A DNA stretch of 64,000 nucleotides. Origin: Pycnococcus provasolii (lineage: Eukaryota > Chlorophyta > Pseudoscourfieldiophyceae > Pseudoscourfieldiales > Pycnococcaceae). The stretch covers positions 558,001-622,000 of the forward strand of contig OW568880.1 of the NCBI GenBank assembly GCA_938743325.2, in the 5' to 3' direction. Position numbers and translations under genes: made by a program. This document shows positions 55,763-64,000 of this stretch, one piece after another; positions within the stretch are counted from its first letter, which is position 1, and every line of letters begins with the position of its first letter. Below the pieces are notes generated by a model that did not search any database, had not been told where the DNA came from, and was given only the letters and a program-made list of their open reading frames with translations.

Positions 55763-57424
55763 ATGGGAGCTGGCGCGTCGTCCACGTCGTCCGCGGCGTT
55801 GTCGGCGAAAATGCCGGCGAAGTCGCCGGCGAAGTCGACTGCAGCCAATGAAGTTGTTGATGTTAAGAATTTGGAGGCGTTACGAGAACGCCTTAATTCC
55901 AAGGTGGAGCCAGCAGAACTTGCAAAGTGCCTCAAGCGAGGCGTGTCGGTGCTTTCGCTGAAGCGTCTCGCAAGAAGACGATACGGCGACTTGAATGTCA
56001 AGGAATTTATCGATCAAGTCGTGCATCCCAACACCGTCAAGACTGGCAAGAGATTCTGCAACAAAATAGGAAAAGGTCAAGCCGAGGCATTCATATCAGT
56101 GGCTTGGGCAACGAGGATCTCTGACTTGGCCGCGGCCGTGTCGAGCGTACTGCCTGACGACACGTACGTGCTGCTCGACGCCACAGCAAATTTCCATGTC
56201 CCAGACGGTGACGTCGAAAGCGTGCGTTCACTTGATGAGATGAGGAAGAAACGAGAGCAGGACTACAGAAACTTCACACAAGTGATAAGGTCGGTGGACA
56301 AGCTAGTGAGCGTAACTGTGACAACCGCTGGGACCGCTGAGAGCACATTTGCCTGGAAACGTACTTGGTGCGTTTGGGAGCTTGGACTTGCTCTTGTCCA
56401 CGGAATCAAGGTGGCCATACTGGTTGGCTGCGCGAATGCGGATGGAGTATTTGTGCCGAACGTCGAAGTTGCGAAACAAGCATCTGGCACAGTACGCGTT
56501 CGCGACTCAAAGTGCTTGGAGGTTGAAGAAAAACTCGCTCTCGTGGAGGACATCGAGCACTTCCGTGGAGGCGTGGAGGCAGTTGAGGAGTTCATTGATA
56601 AGGCGCTGCGACGTGCGTGTGCAGACATGCCAAATCAGCTCAACGATATCTACCTGTGGCTGCACGCGCTTGAAAGAGACCTTGGACAAAGACACAAAAA
56701 GCGCTACTTGCGATACGCGCCGCAATTCATCGAGAACTTTGCAAGTCTCAAGGACGTAAGTGATCTGCAAGCCAAGGAGGTCTCTGGTGCTTTGGATGCA
56801 TGCAATGTTCGCGCATTTGGAGATCGTAAGCACCTCACACGAGCCATCGCGAAATTGGCGAGCGACCCGAGATTTGGAACGGTGGCGTCGTCGTCGGTTC
56901 AAGACGTTGACGCTGATGTGGAACAAAACGAAGGCACAACAAGTGCTATCAATGCACCAGGGCGTTGGGATTTCTTCATCTCTTACACGCAGAGAAATGA
57001 TCGTGCACAGATTGTGGCACGGACGCTTTACGAGAAGCTGAGGGGAGAGGGAAAGGAAGTTTGGTTCGACATTGAGATGCGTGACAAGTCCGAGGCTGCC
57101 ATGCAAGAGGGCATTCTGAAGTCGTCGTGCGTAATCGCGGTGATATCTGACGTGTACCTGGAGCGGGCGTTCTGCTTAAAGGAGCTGACGTGGGCCCGAA
57201 GGTCTGGCAAGTGCATACAGCCCGTGGTGGATGGCCGTGACAAGGGTCGAATCGGCGAGCTCGTCGGGCAGGGACCACCAGAGATGCAATTTTTACTGAG
57301 CATCGACTTTGTTGATTTGATCATGAGCGACAAGGAGTACATGCGCGTGGGTGTGAGCAAGGTACTCAAGAACCTCGACGACACGACGACACGATCCCAA
57401 ACCCCTACTCCTTTCAGAGAGTGA
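55763..57424 (+). CDS. Protein with two TIR-like domains, N-myristoylation motif
   Basis: A 553-residue protein starting MGAGASS, a good N-myristoylation sequence, followed by a Lys/Ala/Ser-rich stretch. Domain 1 (about 105-225) reads AEAFISVAWA through WKRTWCVWELGLAL and VAILVGC, matching the divergent TIR-like fold of algal and plant proteins that have a RxWCxWE motif. Domain 2 (about 402-530) is a clearer TIR: WDFFISYTQRND, VWFDIEMRD, SCVIAVISDVYLERAFCLKEL, with Glu474 at the position of the NADase catalytic Glu of SARM1-type TIRs. TIR proteins signal in immunity or cell death, often by cleaving NAD. No NB-ARC, LRR or SAM domain is visible. The transposon TIR ends 14 bp upstream, so the native 5' leader is interrupted, and an in-frame ATG at 55556 would add 69 transposon-encoded residues. 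Confidence 0.85.
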   Translation: MGAGASSTSSAALSAKMPAKSPAKSTAANEVVDVKNLEALRERLNSKVEPAELAKCLKRGVSVLSLKRLARRRYGDLNVKEFIDQVVHPNTVKTGKRFCNKIGKGQAEAFISVAWATRISDLAAAVSSVLPDDTYVLLDATANFHVPDGDVESVRSLDEMRKKREQDYRNFTQVIRSVDKLVSVTVTTAGTAESTFAWKRTWCVWELGLALVHGIKVAILVGCANADGVFVPNVEVAKQASGTVRVRDSKCLEVEEKLALVEDIEHFRGGVEAVEEFIDKALRRACADMPNQLNDIYLWLHALERDLGQRHKKRYLRYAPQFIENFASLKDVSDLQAKEVSGALDACNVRAFGDRKHLTRAIAKLASDPRFGTVASSSVQDVDADVEQNEGTTSAINAPGRWDFFISYTQRNDRAQIVARTLYEKLRGEGKEVWFDIEMRDKSEAAMQEGILKSSCVIAVISDVYLERAFCLKELTWARRSGKCIQPVVDGRDKGRIGELVGQGPPEMQFLLSIDFVDLIMSDKEYMRVGVSKVLKNLDDTTTRSQTPTPFRE

Positions 57425-57458
57425 CTAAGGTAGAACGTGGAACCCCTAAGAGGGTGAC

Positions 57459-59111
57459 GTGGAAGTGGCGCAACCCTTTTCCATCCTTCCAATTTCTATG
57501 TCGGTGCTCTCGTGCAGCTGCGCAAGGAGCACTCCTCGCCATCTGCCATTCATCATCAAGCGCAATCATCGGCGCACTTCTTCAACAACGACGACGATGG
57601 CTACGACAGATATGGTGGCGTCGAGCACCACAGCACCAAGGCTGTTCATTCGGAATCAGCCTGTGGAAACGGAGACATTTGACTCGATCGATCCAGCGAC
57701 GGGCAAGGCGTGGCTTCAGGTTCCCGCCTGCACAAAGGCAATGGCAGAAGACGCAGTATCGAGCGCGAAGGATGCGCAGGAGGCATGGGCGGCAACGCCA
57801 CTGCTGGATCGCATTGCCATGCTTGAGCTGGCGGCTGATAGGATTGAAGCGATTGCTGACAAGCTCGCTGACGCTCTGGTACACGATCAAGGAAAACCGC
57901 TGCAGATGGCTCAGGGCGAAATTAAATTCACATCCAAAGGCATTAACAGGCTGAGCGCTCGCACGATACCTGAGGAGACTGTCGAGAGCGATTTCATGAT
58001 TGAGAAGCTACAACATCGACCGCTCGGCGTCGTCTGCTGCATTGCTCCTTGGAATTTTCCAGCAATCATCAGCGCCCTCAAGTGGTCGCGAGCGCTTTTT
58101 TACGGCAACACAGTCATCGTCAAGCCGAGCCCCGAGACTCCTGTCGTGGATCTCATGATTGCCGAAGCTCTCGCTGGCGACGGTACGTGGCAGCCTCCCA
58201 GCAACAACGAGAAGGGATCGGTGTTCCCGTCAGGTGTTTTCACTGTCCTCACCGCACCTGATGGTGGCACGGACTTCAACCTCGGCGCGTTTCTGTCTTT
58301 GCATCCAAGCATTCGAGGCGTCTCATTTACTGGCTCAACGTCGACTGGCAAATCCATTCTGGCGTCCTCTTCAACTGACGTGAAACGCGTCACGCTTGAG
58401 ATGGGAGGCAATGACGCGGCAATCATCAGGCCCGATGTCGACGTGAAAGAGACTGCAAAAAACATCTTCAACGAGAGCATGGTCAACACGGGACAAGTGT
58501 GTATCGCCATCAAACGTGTTTACTGCCACGAATCCATCTACTACGACTTCGTGCAAGCTCTGGTAGAGCAGGCTGAAGAAGCTGCCTCCACCGTCGGATC
58601 CGGTTTCGACGAGGGTGTCAAATATGGCCCAATCAACAACGCGAGGCAACTGGAGCGCGTCAAGGAGCTCATCGAGGATGCAGTAGCGCAAGGTGCGACT
58701 GTGGTGGCTGGAGGCGGTTCACCGCCAGGTACTACTGCTGGTACGGATGGCTTCTTTTTTGCGCCCACGATTTTGACGGGCGTGCACGAGGGCATGCGCA
58801 TCGTCGACGAGGAGCAGTTCGGACCGGTCCTTCCGGTTATGCCTTACAACACCGACGAAGAAGCCATCTCTCGTGCGAATCACGGCGAATATGGCTTGGG
58901 TGCGAGCGTGTGGACAAAGGACATGGAAGCTGCCAATATGATTGCGAATCGCCTCGATGCGGGCAGTGTTTGGGAGAACTGCCACGGCAATCTGGGAAGT
59001 GGCCAGTTGCCTTTCGGCGGTCGCAAAGCGAGTGGCCTTGGCAGGGAGCACGGTGAGACTGCTGATTTGGCCTGCTACACGGAGAGTGTCGTCGTTCGCG
59101 CCATGAAGTGA
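57459..59111 (+). CDS. NAD(P)-dependent aldehyde dehydrogenase
   Basis: A 550-residue ALDH superfamily enzyme oxidising an aldehyde to an acid. Key elements are GVVCCIAPWNFP, GNTVIVKPSPETP, GVSFTGSTSTGKSI (cofactor-binding turn), the general base Glu in LEMGGNDAAI, the nucleophile Cys in VNTGQVCIAIKRVY, EEQFGPVLPV and PFGGRKASGLGREHG. An N-terminal extension of about 45 residues rich in Ser, Thr, Arg and Pro suggests organelle targeting. Met14 and Met47 (57597) are alternative starts. The semialdehyde substrate is unknown; it lies 13 kb beyond the catabolic block, so a pathway role is only possible. Confidence 0.88.
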   Translation: MEVAQPFSILPISMSVLSCSCARSTPRHLPFIIKRNHRRTSSTTTTMATTDMVASSTTAPRLFIRNQPVETETFDSIDPATGKAWLQVPACTKAMAEDAVSSAKDAQEAWAATPLLDRIAMLELAADRIEAIADKLADALVHDQGKPLQMAQGEIKFTSKGINRLSARTIPEETVESDFMIEKLQHRPLGVVCCIAPWNFPAIISALKWSRALFYGNTVIVKPSPETPVVDLMIAEALAGDGTWQPPSNNEKGSVFPSGVFTVLTAPDGGTDFNLGAFLSLHPSIRGVSFTGSTSTGKSILASSSTDVKRVTLEMGGNDAAIIRPDVDVKETAKNIFNESMVNTGQVCIAIKRVYCHESIYYDFVQALVEQAEEAASTVGSGFDEGVKYGPINNARQLERVKELIEDAVAQGATVVAGGGSPPGTTAGTDGFFFAPTILTGVHEGMRIVDEEQFGPVLPVMPYNTDEEAISRANHGEYGLGASVWTKDMEAANMIANRLDAGSVWENCHGNLGSGQLPFGGRKASGLGREHGETADLACYTESVVVRAMK

Positions 59112-59192
59112 GCGAGCTTGAGCGAATTGATTGTTGTGCGATTTTGTTCTCTTTTGGCCATGAGAGTCTTCTGTGTTATACAACAAGGCACT

Positions 59193-59945
59193 TTACAAGG
59201 ATATACCATACACCACGACGCGCTGCTCTCCAAACAAATCACAAGGAACGCCGTCGCTGCCGTGTGCGGCTGCTCGCTCGAGCTGATCCCACTTCTGCTT
59301 CCCCGAAGCAAAGGCGTGAAATGCGTCGGCGTCAGGAAGTTCGAAGACGTGCAGGCTTAGTTTTTTCGCATTCTCGAAGAGAGCCTGGTCAAGGTCATCA
59401 TAGCGTCTCAGTGTATGGCAATAGAGGATGAGAGGTTTGGAGGGTCCTCTGAGCAGTGAAGCCCACGTCTCAGGCAGAGATCTGGCGAGTTCGGGTAGGT
59501 ACACGAGGTCGCTTCCAATGACAAAGTCCCAGTTTGCTTTCATGACGGGATGGTCTTCGTCGTGATCCCCAAAGTCCAGCGTACAGCAGTCCATGACGAC
59601 ACCCTGCGCGTCAATACCATGGGAAATGCGATTTTGCTCGATGTTCTGCTTGAGGTGCTCGAGCGCACCCCCCTGCGATTGCTCCGTTAAGAGCAGATAT
59701 GACGGCGACGTGTTGGTGCAGATGGCAAGGCCCAGCCATCCTGTGCCTGATCCTAACTCGAGAATGCGAGAGGCATTCAATGTTAAGATGGACTCCTCTC
59801 CTGGTTGGGATACCCCATTGGTCCCTAGGCGCGATAGGAAGGACGCCAGCACACGAGCGGCGGGCCACGTGCTCCCGCCGGTCGTCCCGATGAGGCCCAG
59901 CGACGTCGTGATGTGCGACGTGCGCCACTCCGCCATTCTCCGCAT
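59193..59945 (-). CDS. METTL21/FAM86-type protein-lysine methyltransferase (Methyltransf_16)
   Basis: About 250 residues from the Met at 59945 (MRRMAEWRTSH). The SAM motif RILELGSGTGWLGLAI, the TEQSQGGALEHLKQNIEQN segment and the DFVIGSDLVYLPE motif are hallmarks of the class I group that methylates lysine on elongation factors and chaperones. The frame continues upstream to 60065, but that extension translates a telomere-like array (as VLGLGLG) and is probably 5' leader. It converges with ALDH, 81 bp between stops. Confidence 0.82.
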   Translation of the reverse strand: MRRMAEWRTSHITTSLGLIGTTGGSTWPAARVLASFLSRLGTNGVSQPGEESILTLNASRILELGSGTGWLGLAICTNTSPSYLLLTEQSQGGALEHLKQNIEQNRISHGIDAQGVVMDCCTLDFGDHDEDHPVMKANWDFVIGSDLVYLPELARSLPETWASLLRGPSKPLILYCHTLRRYDDLDQALFENAKKLSLHVFELPDADAFHAFASGKQKWDQLERAAAHGSDGVPCDLFGEQRVVVYGISL

Positions 59946-59992
59946 GCACAAGTGCGTGTGTGACTCAGGGGAGAGGGGGGGGGGGAGGAGGA

Positions 59993-60012
59993 GCCCTAAC
60001 CCTAACCCTAAC
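59993..60012 (-). repeat. Interstitial telomere-like array, CCCTAA x3
   Basis: Three units lie about 50 bp upstream of the preferred start of the METTL21-like gene. Confidence 0.88.
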
Positions 60013-60067
60013 ACGAAATCACCTGCAGGCGCCATGAACAAAAACGCGCAGTGAATGATTGGCACCG

Positions 60068-60150
60068 GTGAATGGGCTGAATGGTGAAAGTGAATGGTGT
60101 GAATGGACGACCGTTGGTCAAACTAATGTGCAACTTCATTACTGAATGAG
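60068..60150 (+). repeat. Dispersed GAATGGGCTGAATGG-type repeat copy
   Basis: Related to about 48590-48680 and, inverted, about 13095-13190. It lies between the METTL21-like and PP6-like genes. Confidence 0.5.
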
Positions 60151-60196
60151 GGATCTCAGTTAATAAACTATGGATAGGATTGAATTTTGAGCTGGC

Positions 60197-61120
60197 TTAC
60201 AAGAAATACGGCACGGCGGCACGCGGCGCCAACATGGCGGTGTTCTCGTCCGTCTCCGTGAAGAACTTCACCTCGCGCTCCATGTTCGAGTCGAAACACA
60301 GCACGCTCGCCACGTTGCCGCAACGGTAGCAGTAGTTGGGCGCGCTCCACACAGTCACCAACGACTTCTCCGCGAACATGTACTTCAATCCCTCCTGCAC
60401 GAGCTGGTGTGCGCGGCAGATGAGCTCCATGCCGTTGTTGTGGTTAAATTCCAGCGTGACGCGACTGCCAAACAGATACCCCGCCCCTCGCGGGCTGATG
60501 CTCCACGCCTCGATGTCCTCCGGGTCGCTCCACATGAGGTCGCAGAACGGACCTTCGTGAGGAACCTCGATGACGCGCTCGATGGTTCGTATTTGGTCGA
60601 TAGTTCGCAGGTCTGGAGAAAGCCCGCCGTGCACGCACAGCACCTTGCCATCAATCACGGCGGACAGCGTCAAAAAGTCGAACACCTCTGTGCAGTACCG
60701 CCACGCGTTGGCGTTCCCGTACTTACGCTGGCACTCGTCGTAGAAGCCGTACACCTGCGTAATCTGCCTACTTTCGTGGTTCCCTCGCAGCAACGTCATG
60801 CGAGCGGGATAGCGCGCCTTGAGCAGGAGCAGCATCGTGAACGTCTCTAGGCTGTTGTACCCCCGGTCGACGAAGTCGCCCATGAAGATGTAGTTTGTGT
60901 GCGGCACCTCTCCCGCCGTTTCGAAGAGCTTGAGCAGGTCGTGAAACTGCCCGTGTATGTCCCCGCACACCGTCACTGGCGACGACACGGGCTGTACGTT
61001 CGACTCTTCGACAAGAATGTCCTTGACAAGTTCGCAGAGCGCCTTGAGTTCTTCTTCCGCGAGGTATTCGCACCGCTGGACTTTTGCGATCCACGCGTCT
61101 AAGTCGAAGCCGCCGCCCAT
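60197..61120 (-). CDS. PPP-family Ser/Thr phosphatase catalytic subunit, PP6-like
   Basis: The 307-residue length and full conservation identify a PP2A-class catalytic subunit. The metal site is intact: GDIHG (53-57), GDFVDRG (81-87) and RGNHE (112-116), with later [12 protein letters not shown] and [12 protein letters not shown]. The C-terminus PYFL retains the carboxymethylatable Leu. Details such as [28 protein letters not shown] and the PYFL end are closer to PP6 than to PP4 or PP2A by eye. It would act with SAPS-type and ankyrin regulatory subunits. The gene is uninterrupted. Its 5' side contains a telomere-like array. Confidence 0.93.
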   Translation of the reverse strand: MGGGFDLDAWIAKVQRCEYLAEEELKALCELVKDILVEESNVQPVSSPVTVCGDIHGQFHDLLKLFETAGEVPHTNYIFMGDFVDRGYNSLETFTMLLLLKARYPARMTLLRGNHESRQITQVYGFYDECQRKYGNANAWRYCTEVFDFLTLSAVIDGKVLCVHGGLSPDLRTIDQIRTIERVIEVPHEGPFCDLMWSDPEDIEAWSISPRGAGYLFGSRVTLEFNHNNGMELICRAHQLVQEGLKYMFAEKSLVTVWSAPNYCYRCGNVASVLCFDSNMEREVKFFTETDENTAMLAPRAAVPYFL

Positions 61121-61391
61121 TCTTAAGAATTGTTCGTCACGAGAAAGAGAAAACCAAAACTAGCTACCCGGGTAGTAGAAGAGGAAAGAATATTGTAGGA
61201 GTGAGAAAGACACCACTCACTCACGAGGCGAGGCTCCTGACAGCTAATAAACGCGTTCGAGACGGATGAAGCGAGTGGAAATGGACGTTTGGCGCGGCGG
61301 CGAAAAAAACCTATGTCGACCGACGTTGGAAGTGGGAACGGAACTTTTGACGTCACTGCACTGCACTGCAGTGAACTTTTGCGGGGGGAGG

Positions 61392-61412
61392 ATTAGGGTT
61401 AGGGTTAGGGTT
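61392..61412 (+). repeat. Interstitial telomere-like array, TTAGGG x3
   Basis: Three units lie about 270 bp upstream of the PP6-like start codon, which reads leftward. Confidence 0.88.
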
Positions 61413-61464
61413 ACGGGGCGTCTTTAGGTCTTTCTTTGTTCCAGATTCATGGGTGGTTTTCCTG

Positions 61465-61600
61465 TTTTTGGTTTTCTGTTTTTGGTTTGGGGGTTTGGGG
61501 TTTGGTTTGGGGGTTTGGTTTGGGGGTTTGGTTTGGGGTTTGGTTTGGGGGTTTGGTTTGGTTTTTGGTTTGGGGGTTTGGTTTTTGGTTTTGGTTTTCG
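61465..61600 (+). repeat. GGTTTGGGGGTTT minisatellite
   Basis: A long run alternating G4-5 and T3 blocks in 6-13 bp units, predicted to form G-quadruplexes. It ends about 20 bp from the syntaxin stop. Confidence 0.85.
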
Positions 61601-61617
61601 TACTACGATACTTTTTT

Positions 61618-62907
61618 CTAACTCAGTCCTACGCTCACGCCCATCACCAACACGACGACGATGGCGACGACGACGCCGACGATCGCGACGCAGATCCACG
61701 AGAAGGCGCAGCGCTTCCGCAACACGCTCTTCTGCAAGTGCTTCGCACGAGAGAGCTCCACGTTCGCGCTGTGAGTATAGGCGACGCTGCTGGCGACGTG
61801 AACCGCGACGCTGTTCAGCTGCTCGCCTTGGGCATCCACCAGCGTCGCCATGTCCAGAAAGAGAGCGTACAGATCGTTCAGGCTCGCCTCGAGCGCGAGC
61901 GCCTCTCCGAGACGCGCGTCTGCATCCACGCGTGCGCCGCGGATCTGTGCGAGGGCCGCCGCCGTGCGCTGGCCGTTCTCAGACGCACTTCCCTTCGGCG
62001 CATCTCGAACCGCCTGCCGAAGCACGAGTTCCGCCGCCGCGCCGCCGTCCGCGCCGGCGTCGTCCAGAAGCGTCTCCGCCTCTCCGGATGCGAGCCTCTC
62101 GCCGAACGCGGCGTACGCGCGCCTCTCGAGGATCTTCGCCTCGCGCTCGCGTGCGAGCTTCTTCAGCGTACCGAGCTGCGTGAGAAAAGCCGCGAGGCGG
62201 CGCTGAAAGCTGCCGACGAATGTCGCAGCCTGCCTCGCTGCGGCCGATTCAGGCGCGAGAGACCCGGCATCTCTTTTGAGTTTGTCTATGCGACTTTTGA
62301 GTGTTGCGGCGGAAGCCGATGCGCCTGCTACGTCATCCGCCATCCTCCTCCGAAGTGCCGCCGCTCCCGCGCTTGTAGGCTCGAACGGCAGCTGCTCGTA
62401 CGCATCCGTGACACGCGCGATGGTTTCGTTGAGTGGTTGGAAGAGCGCCTGGATCGCGGAGGCGTCGGCAGTCACCCACTCGCACGCTCGTGCCGACGCA
62501 GACGACTCCGCGGCGCGATTCTTTCTGTCATCATCATCATCATCATCATTGTCGCCGTTGTCGTCGTCGTGTTCATTTCGTCGTCCCTTTTCGCTTCTGA
62601 ATGAGCTCCACACCAGTCGATTTCGACGCCACGATGTCTTCTTTTGCTTCCTGGCTTCTTCTCCTTCCTCGGATCTGCCTGGTTCAGGCTCAATATTTAT
62701 GCTCGCATGATGACTTTTTTCAATTGACATTCCAGGATCATCACCATGATCGTCGTCGTCGTCGTCGAACGGGTTCCACTGCGACTGCGGCGGTGCATTC
62801 CATAATGTTGGTGTAGAGTGGTACCTAAGATCCTCCTCCTCCTCCTCCTCCTCCTCCTCCTCACCACCACCACCACCACGATTATGACTGACGAGCAGGT
62901 TGCGCAT
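61618..62907 (-). CDS. Qa-SNARE (syntaxin-like)
   Basis: A 429-residue tail-anchored membrane-fusion protein. The C-terminal SNARE motif ends LYALFLDMATLVDAQGEQLN, with the zero-layer Gln in the usual syntaxin context, followed by a basic LRKRC and a strong C-terminal membrane helix (about 402-425). The preceding about 200 residues suit a helical Habc domain (TLKSRIDKLKRDAG). The N-terminal about 130 residues are Glu/Asp-rich repeats encoded by trinucleotide runs and contain NPFDDDD. I saw no clear splice sites, but an intron in this low-complexity part cannot be excluded. The transport step served is undetermined. Confidence 0.85.
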   Translation of the reverse strand: MRNLLVSHNRGGGGGEEEEEEEEEEDLRYHSTPTLWNAPPQSQWNPFDDDDDDHGDDPGMSIEKSHHASINIEPEPGRSEEGEEARKQKKTSWRRNRLVWSSFRSEKGRRNEHDDDNGDNDDDDDDDRKNRAAESSASARACEWVTADASAIQALFQPLNETIARVTDAYEQLPFEPTSAGAAALRRRMADDVAGASASAATLKSRIDKLKRDAGSLAPESAAARQAATFVGSFQRRLAAFLTQLGTLKKLAREREAKILERRAYAAFGERLASGEAETLLDDAGADGGAAAELVLRQAVRDAPKGSASENGQRTAAALAQIRGARVDADARLGEALALEASLNDLYALFLDMATLVDAQGEQLNSVAVHVASSVAYTHSANVELSRAKHLQKSVLRKRCAFSWICVAIVGVVVAIVVVLVMGVSVGLS

Positions 62908-64000
62908 GTGTACTGTAATTCAAGGAAACGTGTGCCAATACACTAACGCGAACACGAAGAATAACGCCACTACGATAATCAGAGAAGTCAATTGAAAATT
63001 ATTTTATTTGCGCGAATGAATTATTTCCAAAATAACGGACGGAACCCTAACCCTAACCCTAACCCTAGAACCTAACCCTAACCCTAACTCGAAACCCTTC
63101 CCGAGGGGCCACTTTTTCTGACCTTCTCTAATAGGCGGGACCTTCCTTCCGACAAACATCCGAGGGAAGCAGACCTGTGGTAAAGGTAAGTACTTAAGGT
63201 AGATATTTTGGGTATCCAAAAATGCAGTACAGTACCATAAAGGGAGACAAGTGGTATGTAAGAGGACAGGACCGGAGGACGTGTGCTCAGCGAGTGATGG
63301 CGAGCGAGGAGTCCGCCACCAATGCCGTCTAACTAAGAGGAACTCTCCTGAAGTGCTCATGAAGGGAAATAGAAGTCTGCGCGGGAACGCAGATTCATTC
63401 ATGTAGGGGATAAAGGTACACAGAATGAAAGGATGGGAGCGGAGCCTTCCTTCCCCACATATGACTGCATGACAATAATGAAATTGGTGTTTGGCTAAAG
63501 GCGATGATGGCTTTTATTGTCGCCTTCATCGATCGATCGATTGATGGCCGATTGATGGGGAGGCAGTGATGGCAATGATGGCAATAATAAGTCCATCATG
63601 GCATGGCATCAAGGGTGGCCCCATTACAGTAATGGGTGGAATACAGTGGTACTGTACAGTGTTTTAGGAAAAGTAGGTCAGGTGCGTTCTTCAAGTCCTT
63701 TTCTTGCCCTCGGTTAAGTCGGTTTCCCCCCTTTGGTGGGACCCGCCATCAGCACGCACGCACGCACGCCATCACTCGCTCGCCGTTTCGTTTCGTTCCT
63801 GTTTCCTGTGCGTGGTGGTATTTTAAGGCTCTCAGAGAAGAAGAAGAAGAAGAAGAACTTGTGGAAGCCTTAAGTAAGCATCTTTCTCTCTTAAGGTGTG
63901 GTGTGTCTTCACTTGTTTCTCTGGGTAGGTATCGTAGTTACGGCACCTTCACGCAGGGCAGGGTCACAGCTGTATAGAGCTCTATCGTAGCACGTCATTG
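62908..64000. other. 1.1-kb terminal region, no gene recognised
   Basis: Contains telomere-like arrays (63043-63089), a GATC/GATT-rich stretch (about 63523-63560), a CGCA run (about 63755-63769) and a GAA run (about 63838-63859). The frame at 63636-63977 encodes an unconvincing 113-residue peptide. Confidence 0.5.
63043..63089 (-). repeat. Interstitial telomere-like arrays, CCCTAA (two blocks)
   Basis: Two blocks of three to four units interrupted by a GAA-containing variant lie about 135 bp upstream of the syntaxin start (the gene reads leftward). Confidence 0.9.

Larger units (their letters stand above)
61121..61617. other. Intergenic with telomere-like array and G-rich minisatellite
   Basis: Lies between the PP6-like start and the syntaxin stop. 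It contains TTAGGG units (61392-61412) and a GGTTTGGGG minisatellite (about 61465-61600). No gene was recognised. Confidence 0.6.

Noticed and set aside
9235-63089. Chromosome end or subtelomere at one of the TTAGGG arrays
   Set aside because: Arrays have three to eight units, occur in both orientations and are surrounded by ordinary genes on both sides.
63636-63977. 113-codon frame near the window end
   Set aside because: It has a low-complexity Glu run, no family resemblance and poor codon composition compared with neighbours.
1-64000. tRNA, rRNA or retroviral/Polinton-like elements
   Set aside because: I saw no cloverleaf with TTCRANNY-type box B, no rRNA core sequence, and no reverse transcriptase, integrase or capsid-like reading frame.

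Overview
This window looks like nuclear DNA from a GC-rich, gene-dense, intron-poor photosynthetic microbial eukaryote, probably a small alga. The evidence is a nuclear gene for a plastid Ycf20-family protein, spliceosomal introns with GTACG or GTAAG donors, and clearly eukaryotic proteins: a Mediator-type CDK, a PP6-like phosphatase, a syntaxin, QSOX, METTL9 and METTL21-type methyltransferases, and class I cyclic-nucleotide PDE. The CDK8-type kinase resembles plant CDKE, which leans toward the green lineage. Many TTAGGG arrays would also suit ochrophytes, pelagophytes or chlorarachniophytes. I do not name a species.

Layout. 0-13 kb: the 3' exons of an L-domain/LRR-like gene, a cyclic-nucleotide PDE, an unknown coiled-coil protein, an EF-hand/TM/BspA-repeat surface protein, a GT29 sialyltransferase-like gene, a prolyl-4-hydroxylase-like oxygenase, Ycf20-like and METTL9-like. 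13.5-44.7 kb: a block dominated by nitrogen-heterocycle metabolism. In order it holds an AzgA/NCS2-like permease, an isochorismatase-like hydrolase, a tandem-domain biuret-hydrolase-like protein, an SLC43-like MFS carrier, a cytosine-deaminase-like amidohydrolase, an unknown (possibly GGCT-fold) protein, an IPNS-type Fe/2OG dioxygenase, xanthine dehydrogenase, a small membrane protein, a BBE-like flavoprotein, a second SLC43-like carrier, a RidA-like protein, a flavin-oxidase/creatininase fusion and an ATZ/TRZ-type amidohydrolase. Two repeat islands (25.4-27.9 and 39.7-42.9 kb) interrupt it. 45-64 kb: a two-TM protein, CDKE, a coiled-coil protein, HINT3-like, membrane dipeptidase, QSOX, a Tc1/mariner-like transposon with perfect 210-bp inverted repeats, a double TIR-like protein, ALDH, a METTL21-like methyltransferase, PP6-like phosphatase and a syntaxin.

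The 31-kb block has the parts needed to import a purine- or pyrimidine-like compound (three transporters), oxidise it (XDH, dioxygenase, two flavoproteins), deaminate or open it (two amidohydrolases, creatininase) and hydrolyse the resulting ureido, biuret or carbamoyl amides (three Asp-Lys-Cys amidase domains), with RidA for reactive enamines. Clustering of so many such functions is unusual for an alga and is the strongest candidate for an undescribed system here. The actual substrate cannot be read from the sequence. Genes mostly alternate strands, with 3' gaps of 30-90 bp between convergent neighbours.

A second theme is short telomere-like (TTAGGG/CCCTAA) arrays that repeatedly lie in the 5' flanks of genes.
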